Shown here: positions 56,049-64,000 of the stretch, piece by piece | How positions within the stretch are numbered: the first letter of the stretch is position 1 | How the letters are laid out: every line of letters starts with the position of its first letter | DNA from: Barnesiella sp. An22 | Lineage (GTDB): Bacteria > Bacteroidota > Bacteroidia > Bacteroidales > Barnesiellaceae | DNA length: 64,000 nt | Assembly (NCBI RefSeq): GCF_002159975.1 | Contig: NZ_NFJR01000005.1 | Span: 62,001 to 126,000, forward strand | Direction: 5' to 3' | Notes under the pieces: generated by a model | What the model was told of the DNA's origin: nothing | Database searches by the model: none | The model's input: only the letters and a program-made list of their open reading frames with translations | Position numbers and translations under genes: made by a program

Positions 56049-57224
56049 ATGAAAACAAACACATTATCAAAAGTTGCGACACTTGCGACAGCCTGTATCC
56101 TTACCATTCTGTCTGCTCATGCCGACATCGGATCTATTTCGTTAAAGACTTCGGCAGCCGGCCTCAATGCGCTGGAGACCACTATCGGATCCAATCAAAT
56201 AACCATAGAAACCTGGCTTTATATCGACGACAATACGGGGTTCTTTGCCAGTAACATGCACAACGACAAAGGTTTTGTATTGGGATTTGACGGATGGTTC
56301 AAATTCCAGCTCGACGGCGAGTCGCTATGGATCGACCCTACTTCGTGGAAAGGGAATTGGGCCCATATAGCCTGCGTGGCCGACGGCAGTCAAATCATTG
56401 TTTATGTCAACGGCGAGGTTGTCGGCTCACAAAGCAATATCGCCGGTTACGACACAGCCGCCGACGGCTATCCGCTATACTTGGGTCGTGCCCCTTGGGG
56501 AAATCCCTGCATCTGCAAGATGGCCGATTTCAGACTGTGGAGCGTAGCCCGCACACCAGATGAAATCAAAGACAACTATCAAAAACAGATAGACCCTTCG
56601 ACCGAAGGACTAATTAAAAACTTCAATTTTGCCGAAGGCAGTGGAGACCATACGGTCAACCTGGCCGACCCCGAAGGCAACCAGGCCTGGTGCATGGGAA
56701 CCATAGATACCGATTACAGTTGGGAAACGGTTGCCGCAACTCCTGCCAACTTACGGATAGAAAATAAAGCCGACCACTCGTTCGACCTCTTATGGGACGG
56801 GACCGAAGGTAATACCTGGAGTGTAGAATTGCTCGACGGCGACCAGACCGTCGAGAGCCGTACAAACCTCACTGAGCCGAGAGCCAGTTTTACGAACCTC
56901 GACCAAAAGGTCTATACCGCACGTGTAAAAGCTCACTCCTTCATGGAGACCGACTTTTCCGAACCTCTCGCTGTAGACCTGTCGCCTGTATCTTCAATCG
57001 AGCAAATCGCTTCGTCGGTTTCCATCATCCGGCAAAGTAAATCTCTTCATATCACGGGCATACCGAACGGTACTCGAGTAGCTCTCTACTCCAGCCAAGG
57101 CATTCTGTGCGTCCAGACTACTGCCGGCGACCAATCGGCTGTTATCGAAACAAGCGGCTTCGCCCACGGCATATACATCGTACAAATAGAAGGAGTGAAC
57201 AAATCTTATAAAGTAGCTCTCTAA
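56049..57224 (+). CDS. LamG-domain secreted protein with C-terminal sorting-like domain
   Basis: 391 residues. Signal peptide (cleavage near AHA-DI). A LamG/concanavalin-like domain (about 30-215; QITIETWLYIDDNTGFFASN, WAHIACVADGSQIIVYVNGE, KMADFRLWSVARTPDEIKDNY), then a fibronectin-like region (about 225-310), and a C-terminal segment (about 330-391; VALYSSQGILCVQT, GIYIVQIEG.NKSYKVAL) resembling the type IX secretion sorting domain, also found at the end of the GH85 protein. It should be a secreted or surface glycan-binding component of the locus. Confidence 0.82.
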   Translation: MKTNTLSKVATLATACILTILSAHADIGSISLKTSAAGLNALETTIGSNQITIETWLYIDDNTGFFASNMHNDKGFVLGFDGWFKFQLDGESLWIDPTSWKGNWAHIACVADGSQIIVYVNGEVVGSQSNIAGYDTAADGYPLYLGRAPWGNPCICKMADFRLWSVARTPDEIKDNYQKQIDPSTEGLIKNFNFAEGSGDHTVNLADPEGNQAWCMGTIDTDYSWETVAATPANLRIENKADHSFDLLWDGTEGNTWSVELLDGDQTVESRTNLTEPRASFTNLDQKVYTARVKAHSFMETDFSEPLAVDLSPVSSIEQIASSVSIIRQSKSLHITGIPNGTRVALYSSQGILCVQTTAGDQSAVIETSGFAHGIYIVQIEGVNKSYKVAL

Positions 57225-57242
57225 ATCAACTCTTTTCATAGA

Positions 57243-57277
57243 AAAGGCGGGAACATCGATCTGTTGTTTCCGCCTTT
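57243..57277. terminator. Bidirectional terminator between the PUL and ung
   Basis: AAAAGGCGG with GAACA pairs with TGTT and CCGCCTTT, an A-tract and T-tract on the outer sides, between two convergent genes. Confidence 0.85.
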
Positions 57278-57289
57278 GTTACAAAAAAA

Positions 57290-57952
57290 CTACCAGTCGA
57301 TAGGGGCGATACCCTGGCTCTGCAAATAGGCATTGGCACGACCGAAGTGCCTACAACCGAAAAAGCCATGGTCGGCCGAACGGGGTGAAGGGTGTGCCGC
57401 CTCGAGCACCAGGTGCTTGCTAGTATCGATAAGCGAAGCCTTGGCCCGAGCATAGCTGCCCCACAGCATAAAGACCAGATGCTCCCGTTCGTCGCTCAAT
57501 TTGCGGATTACGGCATCGGTAAAAGTCTCCCACCCCCGGTTTCGGTGCGAACCGGTTTCGTGTGCCCGCACCGTGAGTACCGAGTTCATCGGGAATACGC
57601 CCTGCCGTACCCAGCGGTCCAGATTGCCCGATACCGGCATGGGGTTGCCTATGTCGCTCTCGATTTCCCGGAAGATATTGCAGAGCGAACCGGGAATCGC
57701 CACACCTTCGGGAACCGAAAAACAAACTCCGTAATATTGCCCGGGATTGGGATAGGGATCTTGCCCCAGAATAACGACTTTCACGGACTCGAAAGGGCAG
57801 GCATTGAATACCTGAAAAATCTGATGCCCCGGCGGCAATACCTGCACCCGAGCATACTCGCTCCGCACAAAGGCGACCAACTGCTCGAAATAGGGTTTGT
57901 CAAATTCTTCTTGCAATCGACGTCGCCAACTCTCCTCTATCTTTACTTTCAT
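57290..57952 (-). CDS. ung: Uracil-DNA glycosylase, family 1
   Basis: 220 residues, normal for Ung, which removes uracil from DNA to start base-excision repair. The active-site motif reads GQDPYP (about 62-67) where most family-1 enzymes have GQDPYH; the catalytic Asp is kept. AHPSPRSADHGFF (about 187-199) supplies the catalytic His and the DNA-intercalation loop, and VLTVRAHETGSHRNRGWETFTD is typical. The GQDPYP variation is within a form I know from Bacteroidetes. The gene is convergent with the LamG gene; unrelated to the UDG-like gene of the mobile element apart from fold. Confidence 0.93.
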   Translation of the reverse strand: MKVKIEESWRRRLQEEFDKPYFEQLVAFVRSEYARVQVLPPGHQIFQVFNACPFESVKVVILGQDPYPNPGQYYGVCFSVPEGVAIPGSLCNIFREIESDIGNPMPVSGNLDRWVRQGVFPMNSVLTVRAHETGSHRNRGWETFTDAVIRKLSDEREHLVFMLWGSYARAKASLIDTSKHLVLEAAHPSPRSADHGFFGCRHFGRANAYLQSQGIAPIDW

Positions 57953-58177
57953 GGCTTCAACTATGTAACAGCAAAGATAACAAATCGGGGAGAAAACAGA
58001 AACCGAACTTCTGTCCTATTCTGGTACAGGCAAAAAATTTGTTCCTTACCCGAGAATAACAGCCCAACCGTTTCATGTCACAATCTTTCTGTGTATTTTT
58101 GGATTTTCAACCGGGAAGGCCGGCATGTTCCGACCCTCCGCCGAGTATTCTGGCTCTCCCGTTCATTTGTCACGACC

Positions 58178-60871
58178 ATGAAACACCATGTAAAACGCCC
58201 TGCACTTCTGCTGCTTTGTGCCGCCGCACTCTTCTCGATTCTACCCTCCTGGAGTAACGAAAGCTACCAACCGCTGTTCTCTACGGCCGGGTTCTTTGCG
58301 CTGCCCGAAACGGGACGCGAGGTCTACAGCATGAACCCGGCCTGGCGATTTTACAAAGGGCCGGTCGAAGGTGCCGAACGCAACGACTTCGACGACCGCT
58401 CCTGGCGACTGGTCTCGCTCCCCGATGGAATGAATATCTGCCTACCGAGGCCAGCGGCTGCATCAACTATCAGGGCGAGGTGTGGTATCGCAAGCACTTT
58501 ACTCCCGACGAGGCCTGGAGAGGGAGACGGCAGTTTCTCCACTTCGAGGCTATCATGGGCAAATCGAAAGTGTGGCTCAACGGCGTGCTGCTGCAAAGTC
58601 ACTACGGCGGATACCTGCCGGTCATCGTCGATATTACACCTTATCTGAAATATGGTCAAGACAACGTGATTGCCGTGTGGGCCGACAATAGCGACGCCCC
58701 CGCCTATCCTCCCGGCAAAGAGCAGGCGATGCTCGACTTTGCCTACTTCGGCGGCATCTACCGCGATTGCTGGCTCGTCGTGCACAACCCCGTATTCATC
58801 ACCGACCCCAACTACGAAGACGAGAAGGCTTCGGGCGGACTGTTTGTCTCGTACGATCGGGTATCGGAGCAATCGGCCGTGGTCCATATCGATACGCACA
58901 TACGCAACGCGTCGAACCGGATATTCCGCGGGAGGGTCGTATGGCAGCTGTATGACCGCGACGGCAAACTCATCTTCGACCTCGAGAAAACGCTGTCGTT
59001 GGCCGCAGGAAAAGCCCACCGGGTATCGGGCCAAAGTCAAGTTCTGCAGCCCCGCCTGTGGTCGCCCGACTCGCCCCACCTCTACAAACTGCACGTGTAT
59101 GTACAGGATACCAACGGCAAGACTGTCGACGGCTACTATCGCCGCATAGGTATCCGCAGTATCGAGTTCAAGGGAGAGGATGGCTTCTGGCTGAACGGCA
59201 AGCCCTACCCCGAACCCTTAATCGGCGCCAACCGCCACCAGGATTTTGCCGTCATCGGCAACGCCCTCTCCAACAGCCTGCACTGGCGCGACGCCAAAAA
59301 GCTGCGCGATGCCGGCCTGCGGGTCATCCGCAACGCCCACTATCCGCAAGACCCCCGCCTTTATGGATGCCTGCGACGAGCTGGGTCTCTTCGTGATTGT
59401 CAACACACCGGGATGGCAATTCTGGAATCAGGAGCCGGTCTTCGCACAACGCGTGTACAGCGACATCCGCAACATGGTGCGGCGTGACCGCAACCACCCG
59501 TCGGTATGGCTGTGGGAACCTATCCTCAACGAAACCTGGTACCCCGACGACTTTGCCCTGAATGTCGTGAACATCCTGCACGAAGAGTATCCCTATCCCT
59601 ACTGTTATGCCGGATGCGACGTGACGGCTCTCGGCCATCAATATTTCCCCGTACACTTCACTCACCCGCTGAACGGCAAGGGCGGGGCCTTCAACACCGA
59701 TACGCTGGACCCCAAAATCAGCTATTTCACACGCGAATGGGGCGACAACGTCGACGACTGGAATTCGCACAACTCGCCCAGCCGGGTCAACCGGGCCTGG
59801 GGCGAGGCTCCCATGCTCAAACAGGCTCAAGGCTATGCCAAAACCGACTATCAGTATACCTGCTACGACGTGCTCTACCGCAATCCCCGACAACATGTGG
59901 GGGGCTGCCTGTGGCACTCGTTCGACCACCAGCGGGGCTACCATCCCGACCCCTTCTACGGGGGCATCATGGATGCCTTCAGACAACCCAAACTGTCGTA
60001 CTACATGTTCTGTGCCCAGCGCCCGGCCAAAATCAACCCCGACCTGCCGGCCGAGACGGGTCCCATGGTCTATATTGCCAATGCCATGACACCCTTCTCG
60101 CCCGAAGATGTAACGGTCTACAGCAACTGCGACGAGGTGCGGCTCACCTATGGCGGCAACGGCAAGACCCGGATTTACCACAAACCCCAGAATCACGAGG
60201 GGATGCCCTCGCCCGTGATTACATTCAAAGGGGCATTCGACGTGATGCAGGACAAGGAGCTGGCGCGAAACGGAAAACATGCCGACTCGTATCTGCTGGC
60301 CGAAGGAGTGATGGACGGCAAAGTGGTAGCCACCCACAAGGTAATGCCAAGCCGCCGCCCCTCACGTCTGCTGCTCTGGGCCGATGACGAACGGGTAGAG
60401 CTGACGGCCGACGGCTCGGACCTGCTGACCGTGGTAGCCGCCGTAGCCGATGACAACGGCAACATCAAGCGGTTGAACAACTACGAGATAAAATTCGAAA
60501 TCGAGGGCCCCGGCGAACTGGTAGCCAACGAAGAGACCTTCACCAATCCCCGACCGGTCTTGTGGGGTACGGCTCCCGTACTGGTAAGAGCTACGACGAC
60601 GCCGGGCGAAATCAAAGTGCGGGCTTCGGTCGTGTGGTCGGGCAAACATACCCCCGTATCGGCTGAACTGACCCTTGTCTCCCACCGCCCCGCTCTCCCG
60701 ATAATTGCCGACAGCGAGGAGCTGAAACAGCTACAAAACCAGTCGGGCGATACCCGTCAGGCCCGACAATCAACCCCGACCGACTGCGAAAGGCGCATCG
60801 AAGAGTTGCAACAAGAGCTCAACCGACTGAAACTGAAAGAGGTGGAACAACAGCAAAGCGACTTTGAATAG
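58178..60871 (+). pseudogene. GH2-type beta-glycosidase with two frameshifts
   Basis: Three open segments join into a GH2 protein of about 900 residues. The first (from ATG 58178; signal peptide with PSWS cleavage region) shifts frame near 58428-58433, where one base is missing before EYLPTEASGC. The second frame runs to a run of five C at 59352-59356, where one extra base leads to the third frame (FMDACDELGLFVI). With both corrected, the acid/base Glu is in EPILNETW, and the nucleophile Glu in FTREWGDN. A C-terminal coiled-coil tail follows. GH2 includes beta-galactosidases, glucuronidases and mannosidases; the specificity is not readable here. The two opposite shifts could be real decay or base-call errors. 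Confidence 0.8.
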
Positions 60872-60908
60872 CCATCGCCCTGCATAGACAAGTCTCTCCA
60901 TGGCACAA

Positions 60909-60955
60909 AAAAAACCGCGCGGCACATCTCGACGACGTATCGCGCGGTTCGTTTA
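60909..60955 (-). terminator. Terminator after dnaJ (convergent with the GH2 gene)
   Basis: AACCGCGCG (60913-60921) pairs with CGCGCGGTT (60941-60949); on the minus strand eight T residues follow. It lies 16 bases after the dnaJ stop and may also stop plus-strand transcripts. Confidence 0.75.
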
Positions 60956-60971
60956 TCATATCCTATGTGTA

Positions 60972-62129
60972 TTATTCAAACATGTGGCGCAACTTGCTGA
61001 ATATACGCTGCTTGGTCGTGAGCGTAGGTTGCATGTTGGACGAGTTTTTCATCTCTTCGAATTGTTTCTTCTCGGCCGCATTCAGGTTCTCAGGGATGTA
61101 GACCGATACGTTCACTATCAAATCGCCCACGCCGTAACGGTTGACCGAGGGCAGACCTTTGCCCCGCAAGCGGAATATCTTGCCCGGTTGCGTACCCGGC
61201 TCTACCTTGATACGGGCTTTGCCGTCGAGCGTAGGTACATCGACCGAACCACCCAGCACAGCCGTAGGCAGGTCGAGCAGCAGGTTGTATATCAGGTCGT
61301 TCTCGTCACGAACCAAATCGGGGTGCGGCTCCTCTTCAATGAGGATAAGCAGGTCGCCGTTCACACCGCCATGACGGGCAGCGTTACCCTTGCCGGCCAT
61401 CGAGAGCTGCATGCCTTCGGAAACACCGGCGGGGATGTTGAGGGTGATGACCTCCTCCTCGCGCACGATGCCTTCGCCGGCACAGTGGGGGCACTTCTTG
61501 GTGATGATGCGTCCCTCGCCACCGCAATCGGGACAGGTCGTCGTCGACTGCATGGCCCCGAGGAATGTCTGCTGAACCCGAGTCACTACACCCGAACCGT
61601 TACATTTCGTACACGTGGTGTAGGCGGTTCCGTTCTCGGCACCCGTTCCCTTACAGTAGGTACAGCTTACATATTTGGGCACCTTGATTTTCTTCTCGAC
61701 ACCGGTGGCAATCTCCTTGAGGGTGAGTTTTACCTTCACACGCAGGTCCGACCCTTTGTTCACATGCCGACGGCCGCCACGTGAACTGCTGCCGCCGCCA
61801 AAGCCTTCGAATCCGCCGAAACCTCCGCCGAATATATCGCCGAAGTGCGAGAATATATCCTCCATGGACATACCGCCGCCACTGAATCCACCACCGGCAG
61901 CACCGCCCACACCCTGATGCCCGAACTGGTCGTAACGAGCCCGCTTGTCGGGATCGCTCAACACCTCGTAGGCTTCGGCGGCCTCCTTGAATTTCTCTTC
62001 GGCCTCCTTGTTACCGGGGTTCTTGTCGGGGTGATATTGAATAGCTTTCTTACGATATGCCTTCTTTATCTCTTCGGGCGTCGCACTTTTGGCGACTCCC
62101 AGCACTTCATAATAATCTCTTTTTTCCAT
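60972..62129 (-). CDS. dnaJ: Chaperone protein DnaJ
   Basis: 385 residues, full-length type I DnaJ (Hsp40). J domain at 1-70 with HPDKNPG (His-Pro-Asp at about 33-35), a Gly/Phe-rich linker (about 75-125), the zinc-finger region with four CxxCxGxG-like motifs ([36 protein letters not shown]; about 155-220) and the substrate-binding C-terminal domain. It presents substrates to DnaK and stimulates its ATPase. It lies 22 bases downstream of grpE in the same operon. DnaK is not in the window. Confidence 0.98.
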   Translation of the reverse strand: MEKRDYYEVLGVAKSATPEEIKKAYRKKAIQYHPDKNPGNKEAEEKFKEAAEAYEVLSDPDKRARYDQFGHQGVGGAAGGGFSGGGMSMEDIFSHFGDIFGGGFGGFEGFGGGSSSRGGRRHVNKGSDLRVKVKLTLKEIATGVEKKIKVPKYVSCTYCKGTGAENGTAYTTCTKCNGSGVVTRVQQTFLGAMQSTTTCPDCGGEGRIITKKCPHCAGEGIVREEEVITLNIPAGVSEGMQLSMAGKGNAARHGGVNGDLLILIEEEPHPDLVRDENDLIYNLLLDLPTAVLGGSVDVPTLDGKARIKVEPGTQPGKIFRLRGKGLPSVNRYGVGDLIVNVSVYIPENLNAAEKKQFEEMKNSSNMQPTLTTKQRIFSKLRHMFE

Positions 62130-62151
62130 TGCTCTCTATCCCTCCAAATCG

Positions 62152-62793
62152 TTATTCACCCACTACTACCTTGGCAAAACGAATTACCTTGTCGTTAAGC
62201 GTATAGCCTTTCTGCACGGTATCGATTACCTTGCCTTTCTGGGCAGGGTCGGGAGCCGGGAATGTAGTCACGGCCTCGTGATACTCGGTATCGAAATCGG
62301 CACCTTGAGTGGGAATCTCTTTCACGCCGTTTTGTTCGAGATAGGTTTTGAATTTGTTGTATATCAAATTCATACCCTCTTTCACGGCTTCCAGATCGTT
62401 ACTGTTTTCCACAGCGGCCAATCCACGTTCGAAGTCGTCGATTACGGGCAGGATAGCCTTCATGCAGTTCTCGCCGCCATTCTTAATCAAATCGGCTTTC
62501 TCGCGCAAGGTCCGTTTACGGAAATTATCAAACTCGGCCATCAACAGCAGATAATCTTTCTGCATCTTTTCGATGGTCGCTTTCAACGTGTCCAGCTCGG
62601 CTGACAATTTGGCAGCCTCATCTACCTCGCCCTCTTCGGCAGCGGCTTCGGTTTCGCCCTTCTCCGCATCCTGGGGCTGTTGCTCACAAGCCTCCTCTTT
62701 GTTCTTTTCAGGAACCTCGTCCTCAATTACTTGCGATTTTTCGCGGTCTTTCTCTTCAGCCATATTTTTAGTTTTTCTTTTTTTACGATTCAT
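62152..62793 (-). CDS. grpE: Nucleotide exchange factor GrpE
   Basis: 213 residues. GrpE releases ADP from DnaK. The long acidic N-terminus (about 15-75) precedes the coiled-coil helix (about 80-130; LKATIEKMQKDYLLLMAEFDNFRKRT) and the small C-terminal beta domain with GADFDTEYHEAV and the TVQKGYTLNDKVIRFAKVVV ending. The start at 62793 is favoured because a strong GGAGG lies 8 bases before it; a later ATG at 62763 (MAEEKDREK) and an earlier frame to 62829 are less likely. It is followed by dnaJ. Confidence 0.95.
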   Translation of the reverse strand: MNRKKRKTKNMAEEKDREKSQVIEDEVPEKNKEEACEQQPQDAEKGETEAAAEEGEVDEAAKLSAELDTLKATIEKMQKDYLLLMAEFDNFRKRTLREKADLIKNGGENCMKAILPVIDDFERGLAAVENSNDLEAVKEGMNLIYNKFKTYLEQNGVKEIPTQGADFDTEYHEAVTTFPAPDPAQKGKVIDTVQKGYTLNDKVIRFAKVVVGE

Positions 62794-62930
62794 ATTCTGC
62801 CTCCTCGAAGAATTATCTTCAACAAGCATTTATATAGTATCAAAAACACTGCCAAACCGATAGCGACTGTATTTTTGTCACGCCCGGCCTACCCGACTGT
62901 CAGCCTCACGCTCGTGCCCGATAAAACACC

Positions 62931-62957
62931 AAGGGGCAGCCCCACCGGGCCGCCCCT
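62931..62957. terminator. Weak terminator-like hairpin before the GH84 gene end
   Basis: AGGGGC (62932-62937) pairs with GCCCCT (62952-62957), with GGG/CCC stacked inside. On the minus strand it is followed by TGGTGTTTT. It lies about 30 bases beyond the GH84 stop. Confidence 0.45.
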
Positions 62958-62985
62958 CGTATATCTGCGACAGCGTGTCGTCGGC

Positions 62986-64000
62986 CTATTTCCGGGTCGG
63001 TACGATTTCGAATATCTCGGCATCGCCCGTGAGCTGTATGGACGAAACACCGGGCTGCAAAGCAACCTTGCAGAAGGGTTCGGTTGCCGTCACCTCGGCC
63101 AGTGTAGAACCGTCGGCGGCCAACTGCTTCACCGTTACGGCCAGCGGCTTGCCATCCTTCCGGCTGTTCATCAACAGAGCATAAGCCTCCACACCGGGTT
63201 TCACCCCGAAGGTGATGGTACCCTCGTTGCGATAACTCGTGCCCAGCTGGCCGTCGAACAGGTAGAGAGCCTGCTGCATGTCGTCGGCCTTCAGGTCAAA
63301 GCCCAACCGCTCGAGACGAGGCGGATTCACCTCGAACGAACGTATCGAGGCATAGTTGGTGCGGGCCGACTCGAGCCGTTTCAAACGAATGTATCGGGCC
63401 TGTACCGGCTCGCCCTGCCAGTCGATGACATACTGCTGCTTCAACTCGCCGGTAAGGGGCGTCCACGTCTTTCCGTCGGCCGAATATTCTACCACGGCGT
63501 GGTCGAAGTAGTCGACATCGTCGACCGAGTTGCGTCCCTGACGAATAGAAACCTCGGTCACCGGCTCAACCTTGCCCAAGTCGAGGCCCATCCAGTCGCC
63601 GGCCTTCTGAGCGATACCCGACGTGTAATAGGTTGCCGTGTCGTGGTCCAGCATCAGTTTCGCCTGCGGAGTCTTGATTGTGCTGAAGGTACCGATGCCC
63701 TTGTAATAGATGGGCGTCTCGCCCCACACGCGGGCCAGGAAACCGTGAGCCATATCGTCCATGGCATTTTCGTAGAAGGGTTGCAGTTTCATGGTTCCGC
63801 TCTTGTGAGCCTCGTAGGCGGCGCGGTCGTCGCGGCTCATGAGGTTTTGCACATAGAGGTTCCAGAAGGCGGCATGGTCGCCATCCGTGCGATAGAGGCG
63901 GGCCAGCTCGATGGTCCGTTTACCGCGCGCACCCAGCTTTTCAAACTCGACGAGCCAGGGGGTCAACTCTTTGACCAGGCCCCGGTTGGCACAGTTGCGC
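62986..64000 (-). CDS. C-terminal part of a GH84-like hexosaminidase, cut by the window edge
   Basis: 338 codons are visible and the frame stays open to the edge (RNCANRGLVKELTPWLVEF), so the true start lies beyond 64000. The first TTG-type codon in the window (63966) is not the start. The visible region contains a helical domain (about residues 1-110) followed by an F5/8 type C-like beta-sandwich (about 115-240; WMGLDLGKVEPVTEVSIRQGR) and a further beta domain. This matches the C-terminal part of GH84 beta-N-acetylglucosaminidase (O-GlcNAcase-like) proteins of Bacteroides. The catalytic domain is outside the window, so the family call rests on the C-terminal region only. Confidence 0.72.
   Translation of the reverse strand, partial: RNCANRGLVKELTPWLVEFEKLGARGKRTIELARLYRTDGDHAAFWNLYVQNLMSRDDRAAYEAHKSGTMKLQPFYENAMDDMAHGFLARVWGETPIYYKGIGTFSTIKTPQAKLMLDHDTATYYTSGIAQKAGDWMGLDLGKVEPVTEVSIRQGRNSVDDVDYFDHAVVEYSADGKTWTPLTGELKQQYVIDWQGEPVQARYIRLKRLESARTNYASIRSFEVNPPRLERLGFDLKADDMQQALYLFDGQLGTSYRNEGTITFGVKPGVEAYALLMNSRKDGKPLAVTVKQLAADGSTLAEVTATEPFCKVALQPGVSSIQLTGDAEIFEIVPTRK

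Overview
The window looks like a chromosomal segment of a gut-type Bacteroidales bacterium. Evidence: SusC/SusD outer-membrane pairs, NigD-like and other Bacteroidales lipoproteins, an RprX/RprY two-component pair, an EF-G paralogue of the Bacteroides EF-G2 type, and promoters of the Bacteroidales form (TTTG, about 20 bases, TAnnTTTG). Most of it is GC-rich with dense short-gap genes; a Barnesiella-like genus would fit, but that is inference.

Layout. 1-13,000: housekeeping genes (nadC, rlmH, hemW, EF-G2-like factor, rprXY, a PlsC-type acyltransferase, tRNA-Gln, pncB), with a small antitoxin/Txe-YoeB toxin pair behind an AT-rich 9-bp tandem repeat. 13,000-18,400: a NigD-like lipoprotein and two ECF sigma-factor operons, each followed by a single-pass membrane protein. 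18,500-21,500: NhaC antiporter, DUF2007 protein, Dus-type enzyme. 21,681-25,260: a large secreted GH85 endoglycosidase whose 5' end is cut off by the next item.

25,261-27,849 is the most unusual part. It is an AT-rich island bounded by perfect 34-bp inverted repeats. It holds an ORF broken at a C8 run, a truncated IS1595-type transposase (zinc ribbon only), a strong Bacteroidales promoter followed by about 220 bases of nested and mutually exclusive RNA helices, and a tightly coupled pair encoding a 64-residue protein and a uracil-DNA-glycosylase-like protein. It looks like a non-autonomous mobile element with cargo.

28,000-41,700: class A beta-lactamase, M13 peptidase, ABC-F ATPase, AddB-like nuclease, SppA, LpxK and a TonB-dependent receptor. 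42,130-57,224: a polysaccharide utilisation locus with ECF sigma, FecR anti-sigma, SusC carrying an STN signalling domain, SusD, DUF4832 protein, SusE-like/FISUMP lipoprotein, GH27, two tandem DUF4091 (GH123-like) proteins and a LamG protein. The sigma/anti-sigma/STN-SusC set suggests substrate-sensed autoregulation. 57,290-64,000: ung, a GH2 gene with two frameshifts, dnaJ and grpE, and the C-terminal part of a GH84-like gene that runs off the window. GH85, GH84, GH2, GH27 and GH123-like genes together suggest use of host glycoconjugates.
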